A DNA stretch of 64,000 bases from Acinetobacter sedimenti (GCF_022601685.1 NZ_JAKUML010000002.1:124001-188000); one strand, 5' to 3'; positions 46,063-57,928 are shown, counted from the first letter of the stretch. Made by a program: numbers and translations. The notes: generated from the sequence alone by a model not told the origin.

Positions 46063-49000
46063 TTAGTCACCATTTTTCAGTTCAATGTTGATACCTAAAG
46101 AACGGATCTCTTTGGTCAATACGTTGAATGACTCAGGCATACCTGGATCCATATAATGGTTACCATCAACGATGTTCTTATAGATACGAGTACGACCTTC
46201 GACGTCATCTGACTTGACTGTCAACATCTCTTGAAGAGTGTACGCAGCGCCATAAGCCTCAAGTGCCCAGACCTCCATCTCACCGAAACGCTGACCACCG
46301 AATTGTGCTTTACCACCAAGTGGTTGTTGCGTTACTAATGAGTAAGAACCAGTCGAACGTGCATGCATCTTGTCATCCACCAAGTGGTTAAGTTTGAGCA
46401 TGTACATATAGCCCACAGTCACTGGACGATCAAACTTATCACCAGTACGACCATCGAACAACTCGACTTGACCTGTACGTGAGTAGTTTGCAAGCTCAAG
46501 TAACTCTTTGATTTGACCTTCTTCTGCACCGTCAAATACAGGCGTTGCCAGTGGTACACCACCACGCAAATTGCCTGCAAGTTTTAGCACTTCTTCATCA
46601 GTCAAGCTGTTGAGATCTTCTTGCGTACCGCCAACTTTGTTGTAGATCTTGTCTAAGAAGTCACGTAGATCAGTCATCGCACGTTGTTGTTTGATCATCT
46701 TGTCGATTTGTTCGCCCAAGCCTTTTGCAGCTAGACCCAGATGCGTTTCAAGAATCTGACCCACGTTCATACGTGATGGTACACCCAGTGGGTTTAACAC
46801 CACATCTACAGGCACACCATTGGCATCGTGTGGCATGTCTTCGACTGGCAAGATGTTCGAAACAACACCTTTGTTACCATGACGACCCGCCATCTTATCA
46901 CCCGGTTGGATACGACGTTTCACAGCCAAGTAGACTTTAACGACTTTGAGTACGCCATGCGTCAACTCATCACCTTGTGCGATTTTGCGTTTTTTCTCAG
47001 CAAATTTCTCATCAATCTCTTGGCTCTTCTCTTGTAAGAATGCCAAAATTTGATTCATGCGCTCAGCAACATCTTCGTCATTGGCTTGAACTTCTTTCAA
47101 ATCAACGAACTCTAGACCAGACAACACGTCCGCAGTCAGCTTATCACCACGCTTGGTTGTACCACCACCGTTTGAAGTCTGACCATCAAGTAGACGGATC
47201 ATACGCTCACGAGCAGCTTCTTCGAAGATTTTGAATTCTTCTTTCAAATCTTTACGATACGCATCAAGCTGTGCTTTTTCGATTGCCAATGCACGTTCGT
47301 CTTTTTCCACGCCATCACGAGTAAAGACTTGTACATCAATAATTGTACCTTTAGTGCCTGACGGTACACGTAAAGATGAATCTTTCACGTCTGCCGCTTT
47401 TTCACCAAAGATCGCACGAAGCAGTTTTTCTTCAGGGGTAAGTTGTGTTTCACCTTTTGGTGTCACTTTACCAACAAGGATATCACCCGCTGTCACTTCC
47501 GCACCGATGTAGACAATACCTGACTCATCAAGTTTAGACAGTGCCGCTTCACCGACGTTTGGAATATCGGCAGTGATTTCTTCCGCACCCAATTTGGTAT
47601 CACGTGCGACACATGACAATTCTTGGATGTGAATCGAAGTCAAACGGTCTTCTTGCACTACACGTTCTGATAATAAAATCGAGTCCTCGAAGTTATAACC
47701 GTTCCAAGTCATGAATGCGACACGCATGTTTTGACCAAGTGCCAATTCACCCATATCAGTTGATGGGCCATCAGCCAAGATATCGCCACGTGCAACTTCA
47801 TCACCCAAATTCACAATAATGTTTTGGTTGATACAGGTGTTTTGGTTAGAACGGGTGTATTTAATCAAGTTGTAGATATCTACACCTGCTTCACCAGCAA
47901 CCATTTCATCTTCGTTAACACGGATTACGATACGAGAAGCATCAACATAGTCGATCTTACCGCCACGATTTGCGATCACACACACACCTGAGTCACGTGC
48001 AACGTGACGTTCCATGCCTGTACCCACAAGTGGTTTATCTGCACGAAGTGTCGGTACAGCCTGACGTTGCATGTTTGAACCCATCAATGCACGGTTGGCA
48101 TCATCGTGTTCAAGGAATGGAATCAATGATGCCGCCACAGAAACAACCTGCTGTGGTGAAACGTCCATATGTGTCACTTTTTCAGGTGGCATACGCACGA
48201 ATTCACCTTGATGACGGACAGATACCACTTCATCAGTAAATGCACCTTTAGCATCTACCGCAGAGTCCGCTTGTGCAATCACGGTACCAACTTCTTCGAT
48301 CGCAGAAAGGTATTCGATCTCATCTGTCACTGCGCCATCGACCACTTTACGGTATGGGGTTTCTAAGAAACCGAAATCATTCGTTTTAGCATATACAGAC
48401 AGCGAGTTGATCAAACCAATGTTTGGACCTTCAGGCGTTTCAATTGGACATACACGACCATAATGGGTTTGATGTACGTCACGTACTTCAAAGCCTGCAC
48501 GCTCACGGGTCAAACCACCTGGTCCAAGTGCAGAAACACGACGTTTGTGCGTGATCTCAGACAATGGATTGTTTTGATCCATAAATTGTGACAATTGGCT
48601 TGAACCAAAGAATTCTTTGATCGCCGCAGCAACTGGCTTAGCATTGATCAAATCTTGTGGTGACAAATTGTCGGTTTCCGCTTGAGAAAGACGCTCTTTT
48701 ACAGCACGTTCAACACGGACTAAACCAACACGGAATTGGTTTTCAGTCATTTCACCAACTGAACGCACACGACGGTTACCCAAGTGGTCGATATCATCGA
48801 CTTCACCTTTACCGTTACGAATTTCAACTAATGTACGCAATACATCAATGATGTCATCATTTGACAACACACCTTCGACTTGGCGTGTTTTATGATCTGT
48901 ACCAACTTCGTAAGGGCGACCCAAACGACGGTTGAATTTCATACGACCAACTGGTGACAAGTCATAACGCTCTGGACTAAAGAACAAGTTGCCAAACAAG

Positions 49001-50151
49001 TTTTCAGCAGCTTCTTTAGTCGGTGGCTCCCCTGGACGCATTACTTTATAGATTTCGACCAACGCTTCATCACGATCACGTGTAATGTCAGCACGCAATG
49101 TATCGGCGATATAAGAACCACGATCAATGTCGTTGGTAAATAGAATGTTAAATTGCTTCACACCCGCTTCAGCGATTTTCACCAAGATATCGTGAGAAAT
49201 CACCGTATTGGAAGGCAGCACTTCGCCATCTTTTAGGCTAATGTCTTCAGCAGTAATACGCTCGTACAAATATTCATCAGGTACTGCAAGCTTTGTTAAA
49301 TTCGCAGCTTCCATCTGACGTACGTGACGTGCATTGATACGCTTGCCTTGCTCAACAATAACTTTGCCATCTTCGCCAGCGATATCAAACTGTGCCATCT
49401 CACCACGTAAGCGATCTGGAACCAAGTCAATTTGATAGCTCGACGCATCAACATAAACAGGAACTTTTTCAAAGAACAAACCAAGAATTTGCTCAGTTGA
49501 ATATTCTAAAGCGCGTAGAATCACAGACGCCAACAACTTACGGCGACGGTCGATACGTACATAAACTAAATCTTTTGCATCAAACTCAAAGTCCAACCAT
49601 GAACCACGGTAAGGAATAATACGTGCTGAGTAGAGCACTTTACCGCTAGAGTGGGTTTTACCCTTATCATGATCAAAGAATACGCCTGGCGAACGGTGCA
49701 ACTGAGATACGATCACACGCTCAGTACCATTAATGACGAACGTACCGTTATCAGTCATCAGAGGCATTTCACCCATGTAGACTTCTTGTTCACGTACATC
49801 TTTGATCGCTTTGGTATCACGATCACGCAAAATCAAACGAATTTTGACTCGCATCGGTGCAGCATAAGTCGAACCACGCAAAATACATTCACGTACGTCA
49901 AACTCAGGCTTACCCAAATTATATTCGACAAACTCTAAAGCCGCATTCCCTGAATAACTTTCAATAGGGAATACGGAACGAAATGCGGCTTGCAAGCCAA
50001 TATCATCACGGTTCTTTGGTGTTTTGCCATCTTGCAAGAATGTTCTATACGAGTCCACTTGAATAGCGAGCAAGTAAGGAACATCCATGATATTCGGCAA
50101 ATTACCAAAGTTTTTGCGGATCCGTTTCTTTTCGGTATAAGAGTATGCCAT
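46063..50151 (-). CDS. rpoB: RNA polymerase beta subunit
   Basis: 1362 residues, ATG at 50151 with a GAGG SD. The rifampicin-resistance region reads [31 protein letters not shown] in segments, with the Asp, His and Ser residues that are changed in resistant mutants all wild type. The active-site Lys/His block [22 protein letters not shown] and C-terminal clamp region [26 protein letters not shown] are intact. Confidence 0.98.
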   Translation of the reverse strand: MAYSYTEKKRIRKNFGNLPNIMDVPYLLAIQVDSYRTFLQDGKTPKNRDDIGLQAAFRSVFPIESYSGNAALEFVEYNLGKPEFDVRECILRGSTYAAPMRVKIRLILRDRDTKAIKDVREQEVYMGEMPLMTDNGTFVINGTERVIVSQLHRSPGVFFDHDKGKTHSSGKVLYSARIIPYRGSWLDFEFDAKDLVYVRIDRRRKLLASVILRALEYSTEQILGLFFEKVPVYVDASSYQIDLVPDRLRGEMAQFDIAGEDGKVIVEQGKRINARHVRQMEAANLTKLAVPDEYLYERITAEDISLKDGEVLPSNTVISHDILVKIAEAGVKQFNILFTNDIDRGSYIADTLRADITRDRDEALVEIYKVMRPGEPPTKEAAENLFGNLFFSPERYDLSPVGRMKFNRRLGRPYEVGTDHKTRQVEGVLSNDDIIDVLRTLVEIRNGKGEVDDIDHLGNRRVRSVGEMTENQFRVGLVRVERAVKERLSQAETDNLSPQDLINAKPVAAAIKEFFGSSQLSQFMDQNNPLSEITHKRRVSALGPGGLTRERAGFEVRDVHQTHYGRVCPIETPEGPNIGLINSLSVYAKTNDFGFLETPYRKVVDGAVTDEIEYLSAIEEVGTVIAQADSAVDAKGAFTDEVVSVRHQGEFVRMPPEKVTHMDVSPQQVVSVAASLIPFLEHDDANRALMGSNMQRQAVPTLRADKPLVGTGMERHVARDSGVCVIANRGGKIDYVDASRIVIRVNEDEMVAGEAGVDIYNLIKYTRSNQNTCINQNIIVNLGDEVARGDILADGPSTDMGELALGQNMRVAFMTWNGYNFEDSILLSERVVQEDRLTSIHIQELSCVARDTKLGAEEITADIPNVGEAALSKLDESGIVYIGAEVTAGDILVGKVTPKGETQLTPEEKLLRAIFGEKAADVKDSSLRVPSGTKGTIIDVQVFTRDGVEKDERALAIEKAQLDAYRKDLKEEFKIFEEAARERMIRLLDGQTSNGGGTTKRGDKLTADVLSGLEFVDLKEVQANDEDVAERMNQILAFLQEKSQEIDEKFAEKKRKIAQGDELTHGVLKVVKVYLAVKRRIQPGDKMAGRHGNKGVVSNILPVEDMPHDANGVPVDVVLNPLGVPSRMNVGQILETHLGLAAKGLGEQIDKMIKQQRAMTDLRDFLDKIYNKVGGTQEDLNSLTDEEVLKLAGNLRGGVPLATPVFDGAEEGQIKELLELANYSRTGQVELFDGRTGDKFDRPVTVGYMYMLKLNHLVDDKMHARSTGSYSLVTQQPLGGKAQFGGQRFGEMEVWALEAYGAAYTLQEMLTVKSDDVEGRTRIYKNIVDGNHYMDPGMPESFNVLTKEIRSLGINIELKNGD

Positions 50152-50411
50152 CTGGATTCCTCGGACATTAAACTCATCTCGTCTGCAGTACGAGATGGAG
50201 CAGAAGTTATCAACAGGTCAAGGCTGACCGTCGCTTTTCAAAGCTGCAAAAAAACCAAAAGCGACAATAAAATGTTTAGCAATATCCTCTACGATCTTTC
50301 AAATTACTGAAAAATAAATAGAAAAACATTGCTAAACATTCAATCACATCACATTATCGACGCAAAAATGAGACTTCATTAAAAAGCGAGCCGATTATTG
50401 TAACGCAAAAA

Positions 50412-50437
50412 GGCTGATGACCCAAGAGTCATCAGCC
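50412..50437 (-). terminator. Attenuator hairpin between rplL and rpoB
   Basis: GGCTGATGAC (50412-50421) pairs with GTCATCAGCC (50428-50437) and on the minus strand is followed by TTTTT. It lies 42 bp past the rplL stop and about 260 nt before rpoB, as the attenuator in E. coli does; only part of transcription should stop here. Confidence 0.75.
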
Positions 50438-50479
50438 GTTTTTTGGAGCTGATTTAAAAAAAACCAACCCCCCAAGCCA

Positions 50480-50854
50480 TTACTTAAGTTTAACTTCAGC
50501 ACCAGCTTCTTCAAGTTTCTTCTTAAGCTCTTCAGCTTCTTCTTTAGAAACGCCTTCTTTAACTGCTGAAGGAGCGCCTTCAACAAGATCTTTCGCTTCT
50601 TTAAGACCAAGACCAGTCGCTTCACGAACTGCTTTAATTACAGCAACTTTGTTCGCACCAAAGCTAGCCAACTCAACAGTGAATTCAGTTTGCTCTTCAG
50701 CAGCAGCAGCGCCACCAGCACCAGGTGCAGCAGCAACAGCAACAGCTGCAGCAGATACATTGAATTTCTCTTCGAAAGCAGAGATCAATTCAACAAGTTC
50801 AAGTACAGTTTTTTCAGCAACTGCATTCAAGATTTCTTCGTTTGTTAAAGCCAT
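50480..50854 (-). CDS. rplL: 50S ribosomal protein L7/L12
   Basis: 124 residues. N-terminal dimerisation helices ([24 protein letters not shown]), an Ala/Gly-rich hinge ([20 protein letters not shown]) and the C-terminal domain that contacts elongation factors ([24 protein letters not shown]). Stalk protein, several copies per ribosome. Downstream of rplJ by 54 bp. Confidence 0.98.
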   Translation of the reverse strand: MALTNEEILNAVAEKTVLELVELISAFEEKFNVSAAAVAVAAAPGAGGAAAAEEQTEFTVELASFGANKVAVIKAVREATGLGLKEAKDLVEGAPSAVKEGVSKEEAEELKKKLEEAGAEVKLK

Positions 50855-50908
50855 GAGAATAACTCCAAATGGATATTAAATGGTGTAAGTGATTGATTAA
50901 ATTTAAGC

Positions 50909-51415
50909 TTATGCAGCTTCTTGCTCGTTTTTCTCTTTGAGCGCCGTCATGAGGCGACCCAATTTCGAAATTGGAGCTTGAAGAACAGATGCAAGCATAG
51001 TAAGCGCTTTCTCTTGGTTCGGAAGATTTGCGATTACGCTTACTTCAGTACCTTGATAAACCTTGCCATCAAATGCAGCGGCTTTGAGTTCAAATGCCTT
51101 GTTCGATTTTGCAAATTCTTCGAACAAGCGTGCAGCTGCACCCATGTCGTCTTCAGAAGTTGAAAAACCAAGAATTGTTGGACCAACTAGGTTGTCATTC
51201 AAAATATCGAATGGCGTACCTTCGAATGAACGCTTTGCCAAAGTGTTACGAACAATACGAGTCGTTACACCAAGCTTACGAGCTTCAACACGTAATTGTG
51301 TCAATTGCTCTACATTCAAACCTTGATAGTCTGCAACAACGGCAGAGAACGCTTTAGAAGCAACTTCGTTGACTTCTGCTACGATCTGTTTTTTGTCTTC
51401 GATAAGAAGAGCCAT
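50909..51415 (-). CDS. rplJ: 50S ribosomal protein L10
   Basis: 168 residues with a strong AGGAGG SD. Base of the ribosomal stalk; binds L7/L12 dimers through its C-terminal helix (KLGRLMTALKEKNEQEAA). N-terminal block EDKKQIVAEVNEVASKAFSAVVADYQGL. L10 with L7/L12 represses its own mRNA by binding the leader upstream. Confidence 0.97.
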   Translation of the reverse strand: MALLIEDKKQIVAEVNEVASKAFSAVVADYQGLNVEQLTQLRVEARKLGVTTRIVRNTLAKRSFEGTPFDILNDNLVGPTILGFSTSEDDMGAAARLFEEFAKSNKAFELKAAAFDGKVYQGTEVSVIANLPNQEKALTMLASVLQAPISKLGRLMTALKEKNEQEAA

Positions 51416-51701
51416 TGTAAAACCTCCTAAGGTGACTTATGCACTTGTATAAGTGCACTCCCAATTTGTAAGTCTTTTGACTCACACGCGGAGGAGGACA
51501 TCAATCACACCACCGCGTCTACTCAGGTAGGATTAAGAAATAATGTGTAAACACACGCTTTCACCTGAGGTCTTTGACGCTGACAGGTTTGCACCCATCA
51601 ATTCAAAGCGTGCTTAAAATTTCCAATCACCCAAAGACTCGTGAAAATTTTAAGACTTTAAAATTTTTTAAACTGTTTCAGCGCTAACGCTTACTAACAA
51701 A
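51416..51701 (-). ncRNA. L10 (rplJL) autoregulatory leader
   Basis: The 286-nt rplA-rplJ gap is long and structured on the minus strand, with a hairpin GTGCACTT-ATAC-AAGTGCAT close to the rplJ SD and a GGTGG/CCTCC-rich pairing further up. Length, place and structure match the L10 leader that binds L10-(L7/L12)4. No structure search was possible. Confidence 0.5.
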
Positions 51702-52397
51702 TTAGTTAGAAACGTTGTTTACATCAATGATCAAACCAGGACCCATCGTAGAGCTCAAAGTGATCTTTTTGATGTATACACCCTTAGAAGTCGCAGGTTT
51801 TGCTTTTTTCAAGTCAGAAACCAATGCTTCAAGGTTTTGGCGTACAGCAGTTTCTTCAAAACCAACTTGACCAATCGCAGCGTGGATAATACCTGCTTTG
51901 TCTACACGGTAACGTGCTTGACCAGCTTTAGCATTTTTCACAGCACCAGCAACGTCAGGCGTCACTGTACCGACTTTCGGGTTTGGCATTAAGCCACGTG
52001 GACCCAAAATCGTACCCAACTTACCAACAACGCGCATTGCATCTGGAGCAGCAATCACGACATCAAAGTCAAGGTTGCCCGCTTGGATTGATTCTGCAAG
52101 ATCATCAAAACCAACGATGTCAGCGCCTTCAGCTTTTGCAGCTTCAGCAGCAGCACCTTGTGCAAACACTGCAACACGTACAGTTTTACCAGTACCCGCA
52201 GGAAGAGTTGTTGCACCACGAACCACTTGATCCGATTTACGTGGATCAACACCAAGGTTTACCGCAACATCCAAAGACTCTTTGAATTTTGCAGCAGGAA
52301 GACTGTTAAGTACTTTTACTGCTTCTTCCAAAGTGTAGACTTTGTTTGCTTCAACAGCTGCAGCAATGGCTTTTTGACGTTTAGTTAACTTTGCCAT
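51702..52397 (-). CDS. rplA: 50S ribosomal protein L1
   Basis: 231 residues. Two-domain L1 fold with the rRNA-binding block [28 protein letters not shown] split here as [17 protein letters not shown] and the N-terminal [11 protein letters not shown]. It begins 3 bp after the rplK stop, so the two are translated together; L1 represses this pair in other bacteria. Confidence 0.98.
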   Translation of the reverse strand: MAKLTKRQKAIAAAVEANKVYTLEEAVKVLNSLPAAKFKESLDVAVNLGVDPRKSDQVVRGATTLPAGTGKTVRVAVFAQGAAAEAAKAEGADIVGFDDLAESIQAGNLDFDVVIAAPDAMRVVGKLGTILGPRGLMPNPKVGTVTPDVAGAVKNAKAGQARYRVDKAGIIHAAIGQVGFEETAVRQNLEALVSDLKKAKPATSKGVYIKKITLSSTMGPGLIIDVNNVSN

Positions 52398-52400
52398 GTC

Positions 52401-52829
52401 TTATAGCTCCACTTCCAAGCCCATAGAACGTGCAGAACCAGCAATGGTACGCACACGCGCGTCTAAATCAGCACCAGTTAAATCTGGCTCTTTAGTCGTA
52501 GCGATCTCTTCTAACTGAGCACGAGTCAACTTACCAACTTTAGTTTTGTTTGGTACAGATGAACCCTTTTGGATACCCGCAGCTTTCTTCAAAAGAATAG
52601 AAGCTGGTGGTGTTTTCATGATGAATGTGAACGACTTATCGTTGTACACAGTGATCACAACAGGAATCGGAAGACCTGGTTCAACTTTTTGTGTCGCAGC
52701 ATTGAATTCTTTACAGAATGCCATGATGTTCACACCACGTTGACCAAGTGCAGGACCGATCGGTGGAGATGGATTTGCTTTACCAGCTGGAACTTGCAGC
52801 TTGATATAGCCGTCAATCTTCTTAGCCAT
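52401..52829 (-). CDS. rplK: 50S ribosomal protein L11
   Basis: 142 residues from the ATG at 52829 ([18 protein letters not shown]), which has GAGGTAA 7 nt upstream; a TTG two codons earlier is a worse start. It shows the Pro-rich thiostrepton-site region ([19 protein letters not shown]). GTPase-centre protein. Confidence 0.98.
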   Translation of the reverse strand: MAKKIDGYIKLQVPAGKANPSPPIGPALGQRGVNIMAFCKEFNAATQKVEPGLPIPVVITVYNDKSFTFIMKTPPASILLKKAAGIQKGSSVPNKTKVGKLTRAQLEEIATTKEPDLTGADLDARVRTIAGSARSMGLEVEL

Positions 52830-52920
52830 GTTCAATTACCTCTTGGGTACAAACGCCGCCAGGCTCCCCAAATTGCATGTATCTGCCACAAAAAAAACAC
52901 GACAAATACAAAATAACAAA

Positions 52921-52950
52921 GCCCGAATCATTCAAAAGAACTTATCGGGC
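52921..52950 (-). terminator. Weak hairpin between nusG and rplK
   Basis: GCCCGA (52921-52926) pairs with TCGGGC (52945-52950), with a further GTTC/GAAT pairing in the loop, followed on the minus strand by TTTGTTATTTT. Possibly a partial terminator marking a separate rplK promoter. Confidence 0.4.
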
Positions 52951-52969
52951 AACTATACAGCAGAAAAAA

Positions 52970-53503
52970 CTAGTTGGCTTTTTCTACTTGACGAAACTCT
53001 AATTCAACTTGAGTTGGGCGATTAAAGACATTAATCGTCAAGGTCAAGCGAGATTTTTCGTATTGAATTTCCTCAACCACACCTTTGAAGTCTGTAAATG
53101 GACCATCGGTCACCAACAATTCTTCACCTGGTTCAAACATGGTCTTCGGACGAGGTGCCTCACCTGTATTATTAATTCGAGCCAAAATCGCATCCGCTTC
53201 TTTCTGCGTGATCGGCGCTGGCTTCTCAGGTGTACCACCAATAAAACCCAAAACTTTTGGACATTCTTTGACGATATGCCAAGTATCGTCATTCATATCC
53301 ATTTCAACTAATACGTAACCCGGGAAAAATTTACGCTCCGATTTGCGTTTTTTCCCATCCTTCATTTCCACTACTTCTTCAGTAGGAACAAGGACTTCAC
53401 CAAAGCTATCGGCAACTGTGCTACGTGCAATACGTTCATTCAACGAACGCATGACTTGTTTTTCATAGCCAGAATAGGCATGAACGATATACCAACGTTT
53501 CAT
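52970..53503 (-). CDS. nusG: Transcription elongation/antitermination factor NusG
   Basis: 177 residues. NGN domain ([44 protein letters not shown]) and a C-terminal KOW domain ([20 protein letters not shown]). It binds RNA polymerase and links it to Rho or ribosomes. It sits 6 bp after the secE stop. Confidence 0.97.
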   Translation of the reverse strand: MKRWYIVHAYSGYEKQVMRSLNERIARSTVADSFGEVLVPTEEVVEMKDGKKRKSERKFFPGYVLVEMDMNDDTWHIVKECPKVLGFIGGTPEKPAPITQKEADAILARINNTGEAPRPKTMFEPGEELLVTDGPFTDFKGVVEEIQYEKSRLTLTINVFNRPTQVELEFRQVEKAN

Positions 53504-53509
53504 AGCAAC

Positions 53510-53950
53510 TTATCCGATAAATAACTTAATCAACATACCCAATACATAGTCGAAACACCACAATACGATCGAAGTTACAATAACAACAACCAACACTTGC
53601 CATGAAGTGGTGATGGTTTCTTGCTTTGTTGGCCATGTCACACGTCGAAGCTCGATGCGTGAATCTTTTAATAGGCGAACAAAACCCTTGCCTTGGTGGG
53701 TGGCGTATATTAAACCGATTGCCACAATAATACAAGCAGCAATCACACCAATGCGAACCCACACATCACTTGCAGTTGCCCAATATTGTGGCAAGTATTG
53801 ATTTGCCAAACTCGCACCAATCAATAAAGCCAAAGCAATGATCCACAAAATCACATCAAAAGGTGAACCATTCTTGACTAATTCCGCAGGGTTATTACGC
53901 TGAGGGATCGGCGCACCGTTAGACGCGTCATTCGATTTATCATTCGACAT
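53510..53950 (-). CDS. secE: Preprotein translocase subunit SecE
   Basis: 146 residues, the three-helix gammaproteobacterial form. Two helices (VILWIIALALLIGASLANQYL; VRIGVIAACIIVAIGLIYA) precede the conserved amphipathic segment FVRLLKDSRIELRRVTWPTKQETI and the essential third helix VLVVVIVTSIVLWCFDYVLG. First gene of the cluster; the tRNA-Trp found upstream of secE in many relatives is not present in this window. Confidence 0.95.
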   Translation of the reverse strand: MSNDKSNDASNGAPIPQRNNPAELVKNGSPFDVILWIIALALLIGASLANQYLPQYWATASDVWVRIGVIAACIIVAIGLIYATHQGKGFVRLLKDSRIELRRVTWPTKQETITTSWQVLVVVIVTSIVLWCFDYVLGMLIKLFIG

Positions 53951-53979
53951 TTTTTTACTCGTCGTAAATTTCGCGACTA

Positions 53980-54008
53980 ATTATATAGAACAATTCCTCC
54001 TGCATAAA
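53980..54008 (-). promoter_or_regulatory. Possible secE-nusG promoter
   Basis: A perfect TATAAT on the minus strand (53985-53980), with TTTATG 17 bp upstream as a poor -35. The -35 lies inside an AATTCCTGC/GCAGG-GAATT hairpin. The predicted leader is about 25 nt. Confidence 0.35.
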
Positions 54009-54154
54009 GCAGGAATTCCAATTTCATAGACTTAATCTAATCGTCGCTAGTGTAGCGCTATTCAACATTAACCCGCAACTGTCTTAATAATTTTGAATGT
54101 GACCACCACATCTTCAGAATTATTTTTTTGAGAAAATCACATGCTTGATCAACA

Positions 54155-55306
54155 CTACTCAGCAGTTTTCATGGAGATATGCTGAGCCTGACGTGGTGAC
54201 AGCTCCACATCTTCAACACCTTTCGTTTGTAAAATCTTCACAGGGATGAAGCGGATTTGAAGCTTCGTTGGCAATCCTCGATTATCTTTACTCATTTCCT
54301 GATTCAGCATTGCCAATTGTTTTTGTGTCGGCTCATGATCGCCACGAATCACCACTCGTACCAAGGTGTAATCTTCTTTCTGATCAAAAACCACCGCATT
54401 GATAATATTGTTGTCGTCATTCAGATTATTTTTGACAATTTGGCTAATCGACGTTTCATAGAGCTGTAGACGAACACGTTGCGTCAAATTAAAACTTAAA
54501 TACACCGCAAGTATGACTAAAACCAATAAACTCCAGATATTCCGTTTAATGAATTCCAAGACATTGCTTTGAAGCTCCTCTTCCGAACCACGACGAAACC
54601 CTGCAATCCACAATACTAATGACGAGCTAATCTGAATCGCCACCATGTTGGTCACTGCCAATAAAAACGCATTACCTGAATTTGCCCATTGAAAATGCGC
54701 AAATAAAATCCCACTGGCAACAAGCGGAGGAACTAAAGCAGTCGCCACAGCGACACCAACCACCGCTACAGAAAGTCGAGGTGATACCGAAGCAAATGCA
54801 CCTGCCGCACCACCTGCGAGTGCAATCATCAGGTCGATCATCGTGGGTTGTGTCCGAGAGAGAATCTCCGAAGTCATCGGCATATCATGATGAATAAACC
54901 CGATGACCACACCAATCGCAAAGATCATTGCCACACCCATGAGTAGTGTGCTCATCGCCGTGCGAAACAATATCCATCGACTATCAATAAATGACAATGC
55001 CACACCTGAAATCGGTCCGAGCATCATTGCCACCAACATCGCCCCGATCACTACCGCTGCTGAGTCTGCAAGTAGACCATACGCAGCTATCACTGCAGCG
55101 AGTGCATTCATAATGAAAAAAGTTTTGGTCGGCAGAGCATCTGCTTGGATATTTAGACGGACTTGTTTATGGTCGATCTTCTTGGCATTTTCGCGTTTGG
55201 CTTGTTTGTAGCGTAGTTTTTCTTTGAGGACTTCGTATTTTTCTTGCTCGGGATGATCTTCATCAACAACGATGGTTGGGGAGTCTTTTTCGTTTTCTGT
55301 TGCCAT
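54155..55306 (-). CDS. DUF389 membrane protein
   Basis: 383 residues from the ATG at 55306 (MATENEKDSP). A charged N-terminus (to about 50) is followed by about six to seven membrane helices with the family core AAYGLLADSAAVVIGAMLVAMMLGPI and MIALAGGAAGAFASVSPRLSVAVVGVAVATALVPPL, then a cytoplasmic or periplasmic C-terminal domain (about 270-383). TIGR00341-type. Function unknown. Confidence 0.88.
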   Translation of the reverse strand: MATENEKDSPTIVVDEDHPEQEKYEVLKEKLRYKQAKRENAKKIDHKQVRLNIQADALPTKTFFIMNALAAVIAAYGLLADSAAVVIGAMLVAMMLGPISGVALSFIDSRWILFRTAMSTLLMGVAMIFAIGVVIGFIHHDMPMTSEILSRTQPTMIDLMIALAGGAAGAFASVSPRLSVAVVGVAVATALVPPLVASGILFAHFQWANSGNAFLLAVTNMVAIQISSSLVLWIAGFRRGSEEELQSNVLEFIKRNIWSLLVLVILAVYLSFNLTQRVRLQLYETSISQIVKNNLNDDNNIINAVVFDQKEDYTLVRVVIRGDHEPTQKQLAMLNQEMSKDNRGLPTKLQIRFIPVKILQTKGVEDVELSPRQAQHISMKTAE

Positions 55307-55429
55307 GCGGAATACCAAAAAATTTTCATTTATCTAGGCTATTTATACATCATTTACTCAAGATTTGAATAATAGAGTGTTGTTAATCACCGCTTAGAAT
55401 TGATCGCCCCTATCACCCCACATTTTCGT

Positions 55430-55435
55430 TATAAT
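55430..55435 (+). promoter_or_regulatory. Possible -10 of the fmt-rsmB promoter
   Basis: TATAAT 35 bp before the fmt ATG. No -35 with proper spacing was seen. Confidence 0.3.
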
Positions 55436-55470
55436 ATCTCATCTATTGATCCGCCTATTTTTGGATACGC

Positions 55471-56433
55471 ATGAAAATCATTTTTGCAGGCACACCTGAT
55501 TTTGCTGCCGCAGCCCTAGCCGCTTTACTCAAGACTGATCATGAGATCGTTGCGGTCTATACACAGCCCGACCGCCCTGCGGGACGTGGGCAAAAGCTCA
55601 CCGCATCTCCGGTGAAGACGTTGGCACTTGAGCAGAATTTGCTAGTACGTCAGCCTTTACATTTTAAAAGTAGCGAAGAAGCAGGCATTGAAGCACAGCA
55701 AGCACTTGCAGAGCTCAATGCTGAGGTGATGGTGGTGGCTGCGTATGGTTTGATTCTCCCTCAAGCGGTTTTAGATACGCCCAAATACGGGTGCTTGAAT
55801 ATTCATGCATCATTGCTTCCTCGTTGGCGTGGTGCTGCACCGATTCAGCGAGCGATTCTTGCAGGCGATGCGTCAACAGGTGTGACCATTATGCAGATGG
55901 CAAAAGGCTTAGATACAGGGGATATGCTGTATAAAGTCAGCACTGAGATTAGCGCAAAGGATACCTCGGCAAATTTGCATGATCGCTTGGCGACACTTGG
56001 TGCAGAAGCGATTTGTGAAGTGCTCACGGACATATCAACTTTAGAGAACTATCAATCCAAACGTGAAGTGCAAGATGAGGCGCTCACCAACTATGCGCAC
56101 AAGATCGTGAAAAATGAAGCAAAAATCGACTGGGCGCAAGCCGCAGAAACTATTGATCGTCAAATTCGTGCCTTTAATCCGTGGCCAGTATGTTTCTGCC
56201 AGACCGATGCCAATAATCCGCCACTGCGTGTTTGGTCTGCCGAAGTCAGCAAACAAAGCCATAGTCAGCGTTATGGTGAAATTATAGCGATGGATAAACA
56301 TGGTGTCGAAGTTGCCTGCGGTGCAGGAACGGTGCTTCGCTTGACCAGTTTGCAATGGGCAGGTGGCAAGGCGTTAAATAGCGTACAAATCCTGCAAACT
56401 CAAAAACTTAACATTGGACAAGTCCTCTCATGA
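55471..56433 (+). CDS. fmt: Methionyl-tRNA formyltransferase
   Basis: 320 residues. Formylates initiator Met-tRNA with 10-formyl-THF. N-terminal MKIIFAGTPDFAAAALAALL, catalytic Asn/His/Asp in NIHASLLPRWRGAAPIQRAIL and MAKGLDTGDML, and the C-terminal OB-like domain (NPWPVCFCQTD). Its usual partner def is not adjacent. The TGA stop overlaps the rsmB ATG (ATGA). Confidence 0.96.
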   Translation: MKIIFAGTPDFAAAALAALLKTDHEIVAVYTQPDRPAGRGQKLTASPVKTLALEQNLLVRQPLHFKSSEEAGIEAQQALAELNAEVMVVAAYGLILPQAVLDTPKYGCLNIHASLLPRWRGAAPIQRAILAGDASTGVTIMQMAKGLDTGDMLYKVSTEISAKDTSANLHDRLATLGAEAICEVLTDISTLENYQSKREVQDEALTNYAHKIVKNEAKIDWAQAAETIDRQIRAFNPWPVCFCQTDANNPPLRVWSAEVSKQSHSQRYGEIIAMDKHGVEVACGAGTVLRLTSLQWAGGKALNSVQILQTQKLNIGQVLS

Positions 56434-57866
56434 ATCAGCGTCCAAGACCAAATTTTTATAAAACATATGCAAAACCGCAAAGCCAAACCAAACAGCAGAA
56501 TACACCGCAAGACGCTGTAAACCGTGGCAATGGTAAAATTAGCAGTGTAAAAGCAGGCAGTCGCTTAAATCTACGTGCACAACTGATTCGACTATTATCC
56601 CAAGTGCAACAAGGTCGTTCATTGTCCGAGATTCAAGACAAATATTTTGAATTGGTCGATGAGAAAGATCGTGGCTTGATGCATGAGCTGAGCTTTGGCG
56701 TGCTTCGTCATTGGTATGCACTAAAAAGCATTAGTCTACCGATGCTGAATAAACCACTGAGCGATCCACAGCTAGAAGTGGCGATTTACTTGGGATTGTA
56801 TCAACTGTTTTATACCCGTATTGCCGATCATGCAGCGATTTCTGAAACCGTCGATGCAGTCAAACAACTTGGTTTTGAATCAGCGAGTGGCGTGATCAAT
56901 GCCATCTTGCGCCGTGCCACTCGTGAGCATGAACAGCTCACCACCGAGCTAGAGCAAGCGCATGGCTTACCAAGTTGGTTGTATAAGCGATTAAATAAAG
57001 ATTGGGCGGAGCAACTGCCGGAGCTTGCGCAGTCTTTACGTCAATCTGCGCCATTATTTCTCCGAGTGAATCACCGTCAGATTGGTCGTGATGCCTATCT
57101 GAAACAACTGCAACTTGCAGGGATTGATGCGAGTGCAAGCCATATTTCAGACGTAGGTATTCGCCTTGAGCAAAGCATCAGTATTCCTGCCCTACCAAGC
57201 TATGACAAAGGTTGGTTTTCGGTACAAGATGAACACGCACAGCTTTGCGTTTCGTTGTTACCGAATCTGAACGGTAAAGTCGTGGTCGATGCCTGCGCCG
57301 CACCTGGTGGCAAGACCGCACACCTTTTGGAGAAATATCGTCCACAGCAACTCATTGCACTGGATAATGTTGAAAGGCGACTACTACGTGTGCATGAAAA
57401 TCTCAACCGTTTACAGCTTACATCATCAGCACGTGATGAACAGGTCAACGTCGTCTGTGCCGATGCAACAGCATGGCAAATTAATGAATCATCGGATGCT
57501 ACCGAAGCTGATTGCATTATTATTGATGCACCGTGTACAGCGATTGGTGTATTGCGTCGTCATCCTGATATTCGCCTACTTCGTCAATCTACAGATATTG
57601 CACAAACTACTGCGCTACAGACTGAAATTTTAGAGAATATGTGGCAACAGCTTAAAGTAGGCGGGCAAATGCTCTATATCACTTGTTCGATCTTAAAAGC
57701 GGAAAATGAAGTGCAAATGCAAAATTTCTTTGCTCAACATACCGATGCCAAACATATCACAATCCAAGCCGATTGGGGGATTGCTCAGCAATATGGTCGT
57801 CAACTTTTACCGCAACAAGGTGGTGGCGACGGTTTCTACTATTGCTTGATTGAGAAAGTGGCTTAA
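56430..57866 (+). CDS. rsmB: 16S rRNA (cytosine-967-C5) methyltransferase RsmB
   Basis: 478 residues, longer than E. coli RsmB (429) because of a basic Gln-rich N-terminus of about 45 residues. A NusB-like RNA-binding domain (about 50-190) precedes the Rossmann methyltransferase with SAM motif VVDACAAPGGKTAHLLE. The two catalytic Cys are in DAPCTAIGVLRRHPDI and YITCSILKAENE. Translationally coupled to fmt by a 4-nt overlap. Confidence 0.94.
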   Translation: MNQRPRPNFYKTYAKPQSQTKQQNTPQDAVNRGNGKISSVKAGSRLNLRAQLIRLLSQVQQGRSLSEIQDKYFELVDEKDRGLMHELSFGVLRHWYALKSISLPMLNKPLSDPQLEVAIYLGLYQLFYTRIADHAAISETVDAVKQLGFESASGVINAILRRATREHEQLTTELEQAHGLPSWLYKRLNKDWAEQLPELAQSLRQSAPLFLRVNHRQIGRDAYLKQLQLAGIDASASHISDVGIRLEQSISIPALPSYDKGWFSVQDEHAQLCVSLLPNLNGKVVVDACAAPGGKTAHLLEKYRPQQLIALDNVERRLLRVHENLNRLQLTSSARDEQVNVVCADATAWQINESSDATEADCIIIDAPCTAIGVLRRHPDIRLLRQSTDIAQTTALQTEILENMWQQLKVGGQMLYITCSILKAENEVQMQNFFAQHTDAKHITIQADWGIAQQYGRQLLPQQGGGDGFYYCLIEKVA

Positions 57867-57928
57867 TCGAAAAGCTTGATTGAAAAGATTTAAAGTTCAA
57901 AAGGTTTAAAGAAAAATTGTTCAAAATC